DNA of 64,000 nucleotides from Streptomyces spiroverticillatus (GTDB lineage: Bacteria; Actinomycetota; Actinomycetes; Streptomycetales; Streptomycetaceae), in NCBI GenBank assembly GCA_014650415.1, contig BMUX01000007.1:435761-499760 (forward strand). Reading direction: 5' to 3'. Below the pieces are notes generated by a model. It worked only from the letters and a program-made list of their open reading frames with translations. It searched no databases and was not told where the DNA came from. Made by a program: the position numbers and the translations under genes. Shown one piece after another: positions 15,669 to 25,054 of the stretch; within the stretch, counting starts at the first letter, position 1; each line of letters opens with the position of its first letter.

Positions 15669-17344
15669 TTCAGATCTCCCTTGTCCCACGTGTTGTCGTG
15701 TGTGCCGTCGGCCTGTTGCGTGGGCGGGCCGTCCGCCTCGGCCGGCGGGTCCAGCGGCACTCCGTTGGCCGCCTTCGTGAATGCTTCGAGCCAGATGCCC
15801 GGCTCGGGTTCCTCCTTGGCCGGAACACCGGCCGCCGCTGCCGCCTCGGCCGCGGCCTGACGCTCCTGCGCCGGAAGGTTGTGGGAGCCGAGGGGCGCAC
15901 GTCCCCGGCTGCGGCGCTGCGGCAGCCCGTTCTCGGTCCATTCGGTGACCACGGGAACGTCGTCCTCCATGGCCGACATCGGTACCGGCCGGGGCTGTGC
16001 GACCGGCGCCGGGGCGGGCGTCGGGGGCTTCGGCCGGGCGGCGGGACGGGGCTTGCGCTGGGGGGCGCGGGCCTCTTCGGGCGTCATGCCTTCGCTCTTG
16101 CCGCCGCGCGGCACGGCGGAGGCGCCGATGCCGTGGGCGATGCCGGGGGCGGGACCGGTGGTGACGATGTCGCGCGGAACGATCAGGACCGCACGGACGC
16201 CGCCGTACGCGGACTGCCGCAGCGACACCTGGAGGTTGTACATCTGCGACAGCCGGCCGACCACGGCCATGCCGAGGCGGGGGGTGTCGCCGAGCGCGTT
16301 CAGGTCGATGCCGGCCTGGGCCTGGGCGAGCATGTTCTCCGCCCGGGCGCGGGCCTCCTCGCTGAGACTGACGCCGCCGTCCTCGATCTCGATGGCGATA
16401 CCGGTCTGCACCTCGACCGCGGTGACGTGCACCCGGGTCTGCGGCGGCGAGTAGCGGGTGGCGTTGTCGAGCAGTTCCGCGCAGGCGTGGATGAGCGGCT
16501 CGACGGCGGTGCCGATGATGGCGACCTTGGCGATCGAGTGCAGGTCGACGCGCCGGTACTCCAGGATCCGCGACATGGCGCCGCGCAGCACGCTGAACAG
16601 CGGTACGGGCCGCGGCCATTGACGCGACGGACGGGCGCCGCCGAGCACCGAGATGGAGTCGGCGAGACGGCCGATCAGCGCGGTGCCGTGGTCGATGCGC
16701 AGCAGGTCGTCGAAGACCTCCGGGTTGCGCCCGTGGTCCTCCTCCATCTGCCGCAGCTCGCTCGCCTGCTGGTGGACGATGGCCTGCACCCGGCGGGCGA
16801 TGTTGACGAACGCGCGCTGCGCGGACTCTCGCCGGGCCTCCTCCAGGTCGATGATGTCGAGGACCGTACGGAGCAACTCGCGCTGTGCGTACGGCAGATC
16901 GCGGTACCGCTCGTCGGCGTCGACGACGTCCCGGATGACCTCCGCGGGCGACTCGCCCGAGCGCAGCCGCCGGATCGCGGCCGGCATCAGCTCCTTGGCC
17001 AGCCGTACCGTCTCGTCGTCGTGGTCGGCCAGCCGACGCTCCAACTGGGCGATACGCGCCGCGTGGTCGGCCTGCGCCTGGCGCAACGCCCGGCCGCGCC
17101 GCACGATTTCACCCGTGAGAGCGGCGATCACCACCGTCGCCACGGCTCCGGCCCAGACGACGGGTATCCGGGCCGACTCGCCGACGAAGACCGCCGCGCC
17201 CGCGGTGGCCGCGACCGTCAGGACGACGGCCAGGGCGATCGGCCGGACGAAGGGGGATTCCTGCTGTCGTGCCGCGTGCGCCTGATGTGTCGCCTGTCGT
17301 GCCTGATGTGCTGCCTGACGTGGGGGGGATTCAACCCGAACCAT
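15665..17344 (-). CDS. cvnA: Conservon sensor ATPase CvnA (histidine-kinase-like)
   Basis: 559 residues from the ATG of MVRVESPPRQ. An Ala/Gln/His-rich head is followed by two membrane spans (about 33-55 and 60-80), a coiled-coil linker, and a HATPase_c domain with N-box AELLDNATRYSPP and a G-region LGMAVVGRLSQMYNLQVSLR. A normal His phosphorylation box is not evident, as in other conservon CvnA proteins. The C-terminal 150 residues are Pro/Ala-rich and probably disordered. It heads the cvnABCD-P450 operon. No strong promoter was recognised in the 331 bp upstream. Confidence 0.92.
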   Translation of the reverse strand: MVRVESPPRQAAHQARQATHQAHAARQQESPFVRPIALAVVLTVAATAGAAVFVGESARIPVVWAGAVATVVIAALTGEIVRRGRALRQAQADHAARIAQLERRLADHDDETVRLAKELMPAAIRRLRSGESPAEVIRDVVDADERYRDLPYAQRELLRTVLDIIDLEEARRESAQRAFVNIARRVQAIVHQQASELRQMEEDHGRNPEVFDDLLRIDHGTALIGRLADSISVLGGARPSRQWPRPVPLFSVLRGAMSRILEYRRVDLHSIAKVAIIGTAVEPLIHACAELLDNATRYSPPQTRVHVTAVEVQTGIAIEIEDGGVSLSEEARARAENMLAQAQAGIDLNALGDTPRLGMAVVGRLSQMYNLQVSLRQSAYGGVRAVLIVPRDIVTTGPAPGIAHGIGASAVPRGGKSEGMTPEEARAPQRKPRPAARPKPPTPAPAPVAQPRPVPMSAMEDDVPVVTEWTENGLPQRRSRGRAPLGSHNLPAQERQAAAEAAAAAGVPAKEEPEPGIWLEAFTKAANGVPLDPPAEADGPPTQQADGTHDNTWDKGDLK

Positions 17345-17675
17345 GGAGAGCCTCTGGCGGTGATTGGGGGACGTTTTCAAACAAGTGCGACCTAGGGGAA
17401 CAAGTGGATGAATACACATCAACTCGGCTTGTTGCGCAGCGAGCTTAGCCCGCTCGCGTGAGGGCGTCGGCCGGTTGTGCCAAGCCCCTGCACCGATCGT
17501 CGTCCCAGGCATAGACTCACCGACTTTGTACGTTCGGCGCTCGGTTGTGTGCGGCCAGTCACCGGATGGAAGGAATGTGCCGGAAGTGCAGGACGGTGAC
17601 CGGTGGGGCTTGATAACGCGGAACGGCCCGCCCGCCCCACAGGGGCGAACGGGCCGTGCGTCGGACGGTGGAGCG
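17345..17675. other. 331-bp gap between cvnA start and GH63 stop
   Basis: The side next to cvnA is AT-richer than its surroundings (TTTTCAAACAAGTG and GATGAATACACATCAACT) and should contain the conservon promoter, but I could not pick unambiguous -35 and -10 boxes. The side next to the GH63 gene holds its terminator. No gene seen. Confidence 0.5.
17623..17657 (-). terminator. Terminator of the galactoside operon
   Basis: A strong hairpin with outer arms ACGGCCCG (17623-17630) and CGGGCCGT (17650-17657) and inner CGCCCC/GGGGCG pairing lies about 20 bp beyond the stop of the GH63 gene, the last gene of the operon. Confidence 0.75.
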
Positions 17676-19868
17676 CTAGTCGCGCGTCAACATCGGCAGC
17701 AGAAGGGCCGCGGACCAGCTGAAGTTGGTGGAGTTCAGCGGGGTTCCGGTCGTCGGGTCGTAGTTCTCCATGATGGGCCCGTTGCCCCTCAATCCGCCCG
17801 CCTGTGCGAGGAGTTGCCCGGTCAACGCGTCCGCTTCCCGGTCGTACCCGTACTTCCGCAGGCCGCCCAGCGCGAAGTACGCCTGGTCCAGCCAGACCGG
17901 ACCGCGCCAGTACTTCGTCGGCTGGAAGTACGGCGAACTCTTCGCCACCGTCGGGAACGGCACCTTCGTCGCGAACTCCGCCGGATCGTTCAGCTTCGTC
18001 CGCACCGCCTTCGCCTGCTCCTTGGACGCCGTGCCCGTCCACAGCGGCACCGCGCCCTCGATGCCCCGACCGCGTGCGGTCAGCAACTGCGCACTGCCCA
18101 GGGCCTTGTCGTGGAACCAGCCCGTCGCCGGGTCGTACATCCGCTCCCGTACGGCCGTGTGCGTGGCCCGTGACTTCTTCTCCCAGGCCCGCGCCTCGCC
18201 GGACTTCCCCAGCTCCCGCGCGATCTTCGCCAAGTACCCCTGGTCGGCGGCGAGATAGGCGTTGAGGTCCACCGACTCCTGGTTGACGGAGTAGCCGACC
18301 ACCTGCCCGTCGGGCGTCTTGTTCTCGACGATCGCCGAGCCGAGAGAGGCGTCGAAGCGCGGCGCGTTGTCCATGCCACTCTCCCAGGCCGCCGCCTCCA
18401 GCTGGTCCTCCGGCGAGTCGTTGGCCGGGTCCACCGTCGCCCCGTACTCGGCCAGACCGTTGCGGTCGTGGTCGCGGGTGCGGTACCACCAGTCCTGGTA
18501 CGCCGTCAGCTTCGGGTACATCTCGCGCAGGAAGCCCCGGTCGCCGGACTTCGCGTACACCTCCCACACCGACCAGGCGGCCAGCGGGGGCTTGGAGTTG
18601 CGCTCGTTCCAGTTGCCGCCGTCGCGCGCCGGGTCGTTGTAGAACACGCAGTCCGGGATCATGCCCGCGTCCTGCGGGCGCGTCGTGCTGTCGGCGCGTA
18701 TCTGGTGGTCGAACATCGACCGGATCTGGCTCTGCGCCAGCGACGGCTCGAAGCGGGCCGTGCCCACCGCCTGCTTCCAGGTGTCCCACGACCACAGACC
18801 GCCGGTGAACCACTTGTACGAGATCGACGGCGTGATCCCGTCGTGCTCCAGCCTCCCCGCCGCGCCGCGCCAGTTCGTCACCAGCGTCTCCAGGGACTTC
18901 ACCGCGACACGCCGGTCCTCCCGCGGCACCCCGCGCGTCACCGAGTCGACATAACGACGCCAGCGTGCGTCCGTGGCGGCCGCCGCCGCTTCGGGCCGGG
19001 CGAGCGCGGACCGCACCGCAGGTGCCTCCCGGACCCGCTCGGCCTCGGTGAAGGTGTACGACTCGGTCCAGTCGAAGGAGTGACTCCGGCCGGGCTTCAA
19101 GGTGACGGGCGCGACGGCCTCGGTCGTGTAGGTGTCCCCGTCGACGGTGGTGCGGACCGGCTCCCGGTGGGTGATCTCGAAGCGCTCGGTGCCGTCGGTC
19201 AGGTAGTCCCAGGTCTTGCGCACCTTCGCGAAGTCGACGCCGACGCCTCGCCCGGTGGCCTTGAGCTGCGGGGCGTCCTTCATCGGCGCGGCCTCGGGGC
19301 GCAGCAGCGACCCCGTCCAGCCCGCGCCCAGCGTGCGGGTCTGCCGCCCGGTGTTGCGGACCTCGGCCCGCACCAGCGCGGTCCGCCGGGAGGAGAAGCG
19401 CAGCTCCAGGTCCAGACGCAGGCCGCCCCCGAGGTCGTACGACTGGAGGAGCCGGCCCGGCTGCGAGGTGAAGCGCGGTGCGCCTCCGGCGGTGAGGTCC
19501 AACTGCTTTCCGGACTCGGTGAGTTGGATGCGGCTGAAGGCCTTGCTCAGCCACCAGGGGTACTCCTGCGCGATGTACAGGGGTCCGGTGAAGCCGCCGT
19601 ACGCGGCGGTGTCGCCCGTCTTGGGGAGGGCGTACGCGTGCCAGGCGCCCCGGTCGGCGAAGACGTTCACGGAGTTGTTGCGGCCGTCGGCCTCGTCGGG
19701 GTGGGCGGCGGCGGGGGAGCCCGACCGGTCCAGGATGTCGCTGTAGTCGGCCGGTCTGGTCTTGTCGGCCCTTCCGGGCTGGGCCGAGGAGGCGGGGGTC
19801 GCGAAGGCTCCGGCGAGGAGAGTGCCGGAGACGAGGGCGACGGCGAGGGCGCGCGTGCGTGGGTTCAT
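17676..19868 (-). CDS. Secreted GH63-like (MGH1-type) glycoside hydrolase
   Basis: 730 residues. An N-terminal Sec signal peptide (about 1-29, ALAVALVSGTLLAGAFATPASSA) is followed by a beta-sandwich region and an (alpha/alpha)6 catalytic barrel with YKWFTGGLWSWDTWKQAVG, YGATVDPANDSPEDQLEAAAWESGMDNAPRF, NQESVDLNAYLAAD and KYWRGPVWLDQAY. These resemble GH63 alpha-glucosidases and mannosylglycerate/glucosylglycerate hydrolases. It would act outside the cell on alpha-linked sugars. I chose ATG, five bases after GAAAGGTGA; a GTG two codons earlier overlaps the GH42 stop. It is the last gene of the sugar operon. Confidence 0.85.
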   Translation of the reverse strand: MNPRTRALAVALVSGTLLAGAFATPASSAQPGRADKTRPADYSDILDRSGSPAAAHPDEADGRNNSVNVFADRGAWHAYALPKTGDTAAYGGFTGPLYIAQEYPWWLSKAFSRIQLTESGKQLDLTAGGAPRFTSQPGRLLQSYDLGGGLRLDLELRFSSRRTALVRAEVRNTGRQTRTLGAGWTGSLLRPEAAPMKDAPQLKATGRGVGVDFAKVRKTWDYLTDGTERFEITHREPVRTTVDGDTYTTEAVAPVTLKPGRSHSFDWTESYTFTEAERVREAPAVRSALARPEAAAAATDARWRRYVDSVTRGVPREDRRVAVKSLETLVTNWRGAAGRLEHDGITPSISYKWFTGGLWSWDTWKQAVGTARFEPSLAQSQIRSMFDHQIRADSTTRPQDAGMIPDCVFYNDPARDGGNWNERNSKPPLAAWSVWEVYAKSGDRGFLREMYPKLTAYQDWWYRTRDHDRNGLAEYGATVDPANDSPEDQLEAAAWESGMDNAPRFDASLGSAIVENKTPDGQVVGYSVNQESVDLNAYLAADQGYLAKIARELGKSGEARAWEKKSRATHTAVRERMYDPATGWFHDKALGSAQLLTARGRGIEGAVPLWTGTASKEQAKAVRTKLNDPAEFATKVPFPTVAKSSPYFQPTKYWRGPVWLDQAYFALGGLRKYGYDREADALTGQLLAQAGGLRGNGPIMENYDPTTGTPLNSTNFSWSAALLLPMLTRD

Positions 19869-19870
19869 GG

Positions 19871-21871
19871 TCACCTTTCAGAGGGGGCGGTACGGATGAC
19901 GGCCGCGCCGAGAGGCCCGAGCCGGAGACGGTCGTGCACCTGCTCGCCGCTCAGCAGGTCGGTGCCGGGCAGAGCCGGCGTGTCGGCCTCGCGGTCGGTG
20001 TGGTTGAGGAGGAAGAGGTACGGGCCGCGCCGCACGGCCTCGACCCCTGCGGGCGGCGCGCCGTCGAGCACCGGCAGCACCTCCGCCTCGGTGAGCGCCC
20101 CGTCGAGCACGGGGCCGAGGGCGTCGGCGTCGAGATGGCAGCTCAGGTAGCGGGCGCTGCCCCGGCCCCAGACGTTCCGGGTGACGGCGGGCTGTCCGGC
20201 GAGCGATCCGGAAGCGTACGACAGCAGGGTCTCGGCCCCTTCGGCGACCAGCCACTCGCTCCAGACGCTCGCTTCCGGAGCGTCCGCACCCGCACCGACC
20301 CGCACCGTCTCCCCGTCCGGGATCGGCCAGAACTCGTCGACGACCACCCCGAGCACCTGCCGCAGCGGCCCCGGAGCACCCCCGGTGTGCAGATGGTCGT
20401 GCTCGTCCACGACCCCGCTGAACGGCCCGCACACCAGATGCCCGCCCCCGTGCACGTACGCCGCGATCCGCCCGGCGTGCTCGGCCCGCAGCAGATACAG
20501 GTTCGGGGCCAGGACCAGCCGGTACGGGGTCAGGTCCGCGTGCGGCGGTACGAAGTCCACGGCCACCCCGCGCGCGTGCAGCGCCTCGTACCAGGGGCGC
20601 AGCAGCTCCCGCCAGCGCATCCGCTCCGAGGGGTGGTCGGTGCCCTCCAGCGCCCACCACGAGTCCCAGTCCAGGACGATCGCGGCCTGCGCGGTGATCC
20701 GGGAGCCCGCCACCTCGGCGAGCCGCTTCAGCTCCGCGCCGAAGCGCACCGTCTCCTGCCAGCCGCGCGAGGCGGTGCCCCGGTGGGGCAGGAGCGCGCT
20801 GTGGAACTTCTCCGCACCCGCCCGCGACTGCCGCCACTGGAAGTACATGATCCCGTCCGCACCCCGGGAGAGCGCCTGGAGCGACCAAAGGCGTTGCAGG
20901 CCAGGAGGTTTGGGGACATTGACGGGCCGCCAGCTCACCGCCGAGGGGGCCTGTTCGAGCAGCAGCCAGGGCTTGCCGCCCTTGAGGGAGCGCATCAGGT
21001 CGTAGTTCAGGGCAGCGCCGACGTACGAGGCCGGATCGGCCGGGTCGGGGTAGGCGTCGTCCGAGACGATCTCCTCGTGCCGGGCCCACTCCCAGTAGTC
21101 CAGCGCCTTGAACATCGACATGAAGTTGGTGGTGACCGGGACGCCGGGGGAGTGCTCGCGGAGGATCTCCCGCTCCATGCGGTGCAGGCGCAGCAGGGCG
21201 TACGAGCAGAACCTGCGCCAGTCCAGGAGCTGGGTGGGGTTCACCGGCCCCGGGGCGGTGCGGGGCGGTTCGATCTGTTTGAAGGACCCGTAGTGCTGGG
21301 ACCAGAAGGCCGTTCCCCAGGCGTGGTTGAGCGCCTCGACGGTGGTGTAGCGGCGCTTGAGCCACTCACGGAAGCGCGCGGCGGAGGCCGGGCAGAAGCA
21401 CTCGGTGACGTGGTCGCCGTACTCGTTGTGGATGTGCCACAGGGCGAGCGCCGGGTGCTGCGCGTACCGCTTGGCCAGCTTGCGGACCAGCTTCCCCGCC
21501 GCCTTGCAGTACTCGGAGGAGGACGGGCAGTAGTGCTGGCGGGAGCCGAATTCGAGCCGTACGCCGTCGGCCGTGACCGGCAGCACGTCCTCGTCCAGGC
21601 GCACCAGCCAGGCCGGCGGGGACGCCGTTCCCGTCGCCAGGTCCACGGCGATGCCGTGCGCGGCGAACAGGTCCATCAGCCGGTCGAGCCAGTCGAACTC
21701 CCAGCAGAGATAGTCGGGTTGGATCTTCGCCCAGGAGAAGACGCCGATCGTCACCATGGTGACGCCGGCCTCCTGCATCAGCTTGACGTCCTCGGCCCAG
21801 GTCTCCTCCGGCCACTGCTCGGGGTTGTAGTCGCCGCCGTACTGGATGCCTGCGGGAAAGTGGTGGCTCAC
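19871..21871 (-). CDS. GH42 beta-galactosidase
   Basis: 666 residues, no signal peptide, so cytoplasmic. The GH42 TIM barrel has the acid/base Glu150 in WHIHNEYGDH and the nucleophile Glu306 in LLLEQAPSAVSW. Cys115, Cys122, Cys158 and Cys160 correspond to the Cys-rich patch that binds zinc in many GH42 enzymes. The trimerisation and C-terminal beta domains are present, so it is full length. It hydrolyses terminal beta-galactosides, probably those imported by the adjoining ABC transporter. The start is GTG, overlapping the permease stop (GTGA). Confidence 0.93.
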   Translation of the reverse strand: MSHHFPAGIQYGGDYNPEQWPEETWAEDVKLMQEAGVTMVTIGVFSWAKIQPDYLCWEFDWLDRLMDLFAAHGIAVDLATGTASPPAWLVRLDEDVLPVTADGVRLEFGSRQHYCPSSSEYCKAAGKLVRKLAKRYAQHPALALWHIHNEYGDHVTECFCPASAARFREWLKRRYTTVEALNHAWGTAFWSQHYGSFKQIEPPRTAPGPVNPTQLLDWRRFCSYALLRLHRMEREILREHSPGVPVTTNFMSMFKALDYWEWARHEEIVSDDAYPDPADPASYVGAALNYDLMRSLKGGKPWLLLEQAPSAVSWRPVNVPKPPGLQRLWSLQALSRGADGIMYFQWRQSRAGAEKFHSALLPHRGTASRGWQETVRFGAELKRLAEVAGSRITAQAAIVLDWDSWWALEGTDHPSERMRWRELLRPWYEALHARGVAVDFVPPHADLTPYRLVLAPNLYLLRAEHAGRIAAYVHGGGHLVCGPFSGVVDEHDHLHTGGAPGPLRQVLGVVVDEFWPIPDGETVRVGAGADAPEASVWSEWLVAEGAETLLSYASGSLAGQPAVTRNVWGRGSARYLSCHLDADALGPVLDGALTEAEVLPVLDGAPPAGVEAVRRGPYLFLLNHTDREADTPALPGTDLLSGEQVHDRLRLGPLGAAVIRTAPSER

Positions 21872-22740
21872 TGCTTCACCGCCCCGCCGAGCAGGCCGGA
21901 GACGAACTGCCGCTGGAAGCACAGGAAGAGCAGCATCAGCGGCAGCGTCGCGAGCAGTGAGCCGAGCATCAGCCCGGAATGGTCGACGCGGGAGAGCCCG
22001 GTCAGGGTGTTGAGTGCCACGGGCACGGTGTAGGTGTCCTCCGAGTTCAGCATGAGCAGCGGCCAGATGAAGCTGTTCCACGCGCTCATGAAGGTGAAGA
22101 TGACGAGTGCGCCCAACTGCGGTCGCACACACGGCAGTACGACCGTGTAGAAGGTGCGCAGCTCACTGGAGCCGTCGATCCGCGCCGACTCCAGCAGCTC
22201 GTCGGGGAAGTCCAGGAAGCCTTGCCGCATCAGCAGAATTCCGAAGGAACTCGCGAGGAACGGCAGGATCACCGCCTGGTACGAATTCACCCAGCCCAGG
22301 CTCGCCATCATCTGGAACAGCGGTACGAGCAGCACCTGGAAGGGGATCATCATCGTCGCCAGGATCACCCCGAGCAGCAGTCCGCGCCCCCGGAACCGGA
22401 ACTTCGCGAGCCCGTACCCGCACATCGCCGAGATCAGCGCGCTCAGCGCCGTGTGCACCAGGGCGATGCCGATGCTGTTGAGCATGACCCGGCTGAACCC
22501 GATCGTCTCCTCCAACCGGGACAGATTGTCCAGGAGTTGACCGCCGGGCAGGAACGGGGGAGGGGAGGTGAACAGGTCCCGGGTGGAATGCGTGGACGCG
22601 ATCGCCATCCACACGAACGGCACCAGACTGATCACCGCGCCGAGGACCAGGACCAGCCCGACGGCCAGCCCCGCGAGCCGCCGCGCAGGATTCTTCCGTA
22701 CGGCAGGTTCGTTACGTACATCCGCTTGAGCCGTGCTCAT
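21868..22740 (-). CDS. Carbohydrate ABC transporter permease (MalG type)
   Basis: 290 residues, six membrane spans. The cytoplasmic EAA loop reads ELLESARIDGSSELRTFYTVVLPCVRPQLG, placing it in the MalG/CUT1 group. It pairs with the MalF-type permease immediately upstream, whose stop it overlaps by four bases (ATGA). No ATPase gene is in the operon. Confidence 0.93.
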   Translation of the reverse strand: MSTAQADVRNEPAVRKNPARRLAGLAVGLVLVLGAVISLVPFVWMAIASTHSTRDLFTSPPPFLPGGQLLDNLSRLEETIGFSRVMLNSIGIALVHTALSALISAMCGYGLAKFRFRGRGLLLGVILATMMIPFQVLLVPLFQMMASLGWVNSYQAVILPFLASSFGILLMRQGFLDFPDELLESARIDGSSELRTFYTVVLPCVRPQLGALVIFTFMSAWNSFIWPLLMLNSEDTYTVPVALNTLTGLSRVDHSGLMLGSLLATLPLMLLFLCFQRQFVSGLLGGAVKQ

Positions 22741-23669
22741 CGGCGCTTCTCCCGTCCGAACAGGAAGAACTGGGCGAGGGACAGCACCGCGATCAGCGCC
22801 ACGACCACCCACGCGATGGCCGCCGCGTAACCGAAGTCGAGCTGCTCGAAGCCGGTCTTGTAGAGGTAGACCACGGGGGAGAGGGTCGCGTTGTCGGGGC
22901 CGCCCCGGGTCAACACGTAGTTCTCGTCGAAGAGTTGGAGGGTGCCGATGGTGGAGGTCACCGCGCAGAACAGGATCACCGGACGCAGCTGCGGGACGAT
23001 GATCCTGCGGTACGTCGCGAAGGTGCCCGCCCCGTCCAGGGCGGCCGCCTCGTACTGTTCCTTGCCGATGGCCTGGAGCCCGGCCAGCAGGATCACCGCG
23101 TTGTACCCGGCCCATCGCCAGGTCAGCGAGGCGATCAGGGAGATGCGGGCCCACGTCGGGTCGTTGAGCCAGTCGACGGGGCCTGCGCCGAACAGCGACA
23201 GGAACTGGTTCACCAGCCCGCCGTCCGTCTTCAGCAGCACCTGGAAGACGACCGCGTACGCGACCAGCGTGGTTACGGCGGGCAGGAAGTAGATCGCCCG
23301 CCAGGTGCCCCGGAACCGCAGCCACGACTGGTTGAGCAGCCCCGCAAGCAGCAGCGCGAGCCCCACCATCAGAGGCACCTGTATGACGAGGATCAGCCCC
23401 ACGTTGAACAGGGACTCCAGGAACGCCGGGTCCGACGCCATCCGCCGGTACTGGTCGAAGCCCACCCACACCGACGCCCCGTCGCGCTCGGCGGTGAAGC
23501 TCTGGAAGAGGCTCGCGCCCAGCGGGTACGCGAAGAAGACGACGAACAGCACGGCGGCGGGCCCCGCGAACACCCAGGGGATCACCCGGAACCGCTGCCG
23601 CCGCTTCACGGGCGGGGGCGGCGGGGCGACGACCGGGGCGGGCGGGAGCGTACTCGTGGGTGCGGCCAT
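22737..23669 (-). CDS. Carbohydrate ABC transporter permease (MalF type)
   Basis: 310 residues. A Pro-rich cytoplasmic head (PAPVVAPPPPPVKRRQR) precedes six membrane spans. The EAA loop reads EQYEAAALDGAGTFATYRRIIVPQLRPV. It forms the heterodimeric CUT1 channel with the next gene. Seven bases separate it from the binding-protein gene. Confidence 0.93.
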   Translation of the reverse strand: MAAPTSTLPPAPVVAPPPPPVKRRQRFRVIPWVFAGPAAVLFVVFFAYPLGASLFQSFTAERDGASVWVGFDQYRRMASDPAFLESLFNVGLILVIQVPLMVGLALLLAGLLNQSWLRFRGTWRAIYFLPAVTTLVAYAVVFQVLLKTDGGLVNQFLSLFGAGPVDWLNDPTWARISLIASLTWRWAGYNAVILLAGLQAIGKEQYEAAALDGAGTFATYRRIIVPQLRPVILFCAVTSTIGTLQLFDENYVLTRGGPDNATLSPVVYLYKTGFEQLDFGYAAAIAWVVVALIAVLSLAQFFLFGREKRR

Positions 23670-23676
23670 GGTGCGC

Positions 23677-25014
23677 TCAGCCCGCGATCCGCTGCCGGCC
23701 GGTGGCCGAGGCGATCTGCGCGGCGGCGGAGCCCAGCGCCTCCTTGGGGTCCTTGCCCCGGGTCAGGATGCCGGAGATCGCCGTGTACATGATCTCGGTG
23801 GCCTTCGCGCCGTCCTTCGTGTACTCCACCGGCGGCGTCGACGGCGCGAGATCGGCGAACACCTTGAGGGCGGCCTGCCCGCCGAAGAACTCCTGCGGAC
23901 TGCTCATGTACGGGTCGGCCAACGCCGGTAGATAGGCCGGGAAGAGGCCCTCCTGCTTCAGCATCGACACCTGGTTCGGCACGCTCGCCAGAAGGAACTC
24001 GACGAAGGCCCAGGCGAGTTCGGGGCTCTTGCTCTGGCCGGGCACGGCGAGGACGGAACCGCCCCGGTTCGAGGTGCGCACCCCTCCGGAGGTGAAGGCG
24101 GGCATCGGCATCACGCCGAACTTCCCCTTCAGCTCGGGCATTTCGGCGGTCAGCGTGCCCATCCACCAGGCCGCCGTCGACTCGGTGGCCGCCTTGCCCT
24201 CCTTCGTGCCGGTGACCAGGCCGTCCCAGCCCTTCTGGTAGTCCACGAGGCCCTTGTCGGCGAGCGTCTTGAGCAGCGTCGCCGCCTTCACGCCCTCCGG
24301 GCTGTCGACGGCGACCTTGCCGTCGGCGTAGAAGTGCTGGCCCTGCTGCTGGAGCAGCATCGCGAAGGTGGAGTCCTCGACCGAGTCCAGGATCAGCATC
24401 TTGCGGCCCGTGCGCTTCTTGAGCTGCTCCCCGGCCTTCACATAGTCGTCCCAGGTCAGGATCGACTCGGCCTTGATCCCGGCCGCCCGGAAGTAGTCGC
24501 GCCGGTAGAACATCCCGCACGGGCCGATGTCCCACGGCAGGGCGACGGTCTTGCCCTGCGGGTTCACCACCGTCTTCCAGGACGCCTTGTCGAAGTCCTT
24601 CTCCAGCGGCCCGGCCAGCTTGCTCAGGTCGTAGAAGCCCTGGGGGAAGTTCCCCATGTACGTCACCATGCGCGGGCCCTCGACGGTCAGCACGTCCGGC
24701 AGTCCCGAGCCGCTCTTCAGGCCCACGGTGATCTTGTCGTAGGCGCTGTCGTAGCCGATGTCGCGGACCGTGACGGTGGTTCCGGGGTGCTTGGACTGGA
24801 AGTCCTTCGCCAGCCGCTGCATCGCCTTGGCCGCGACGTCCCAGGACCACACGGTGATCGTGCCCTTGAGCTGCTTGTCGTCGGCCTTCTTCACCTCCGG
24901 GGCAGGACCGCCCTTGCTGCCCGTGCCCCCGGTGGCGCAGCCGGAGAGCGCGGCCGTGACCCCCGCCGCGAGCCCGGTGGCCAGAACTGCACGTCGTCCC
25001 GGTCGAGTTGACAC
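23677..25014 (-). CDS. Sugar-binding lipoprotein of the ABC transporter
   Basis: 445 residues. A lipoprotein signal with lipobox LSGC (Cys about 25) and an Arg-rich, twin-Arg-like head (RPGRRAVLATG) is followed by a cluster-B solute-binding fold: GTITVWSWDVAAKAMQRLAKDFQ, LPDVLTVEGPRMVTYMGNF, AAWWMGTLTAEMPELKGKFGV. It would sit on the outer face of the membrane and hand an oligosaccharide, plausibly a galactoside, to the two permeases. The start is GTG with AGGAG upstream. A TTGACG -35-like box (25077-25082) and the palindrome at 25045-25054 lie upstream. Confidence 0.92.
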   Translation of the reverse strand: MSTRPGRRAVLATGLAAGVTAALSGCATGGTGSKGGPAPEVKKADDKQLKGTITVWSWDVAAKAMQRLAKDFQSKHPGTTVTVRDIGYDSAYDKITVGLKSGSGLPDVLTVEGPRMVTYMGNFPQGFYDLSKLAGPLEKDFDKASWKTVVNPQGKTVALPWDIGPCGMFYRRDYFRAAGIKAESILTWDDYVKAGEQLKKRTGRKMLILDSVEDSTFAMLLQQQGQHFYADGKVAVDSPEGVKAATLLKTLADKGLVDYQKGWDGLVTGTKEGKAATESTAAWWMGTLTAEMPELKGKFGVMPMPAFTSGGVRTSNRGGSVLAVPGQSKSPELAWAFVEFLLASVPNQVSMLKQEGLFPAYLPALADPYMSSPQEFFGGQAALKVFADLAPSTPPVEYTKDGAKATEIMYTAISGILTRGKDPKEALGSAAAQIASATGRQRIAG

Positions 25015-25044
25015 CCTTGTCTCCTGCCGTCGGAATGCCTAATG

Positions 25045-25054
25045 CTGTATACAG
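25045..25054. promoter_or_regulatory. Palindrome CTGTATACAG in a divergent promoter region
   Basis: The perfect 10-bp palindrome lies in the 154 bp between the divergent sugar-binding protein and gcvPA genes. The core TGTATACA is typical of operators of GntR regulators of the FadR/FCD subfamily. An FCD-type GntR gene lies 5 kb away at the end of the gcvPA gene cluster. Which of the two operons it controls cannot be told from sequence. Confidence 0.55.
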
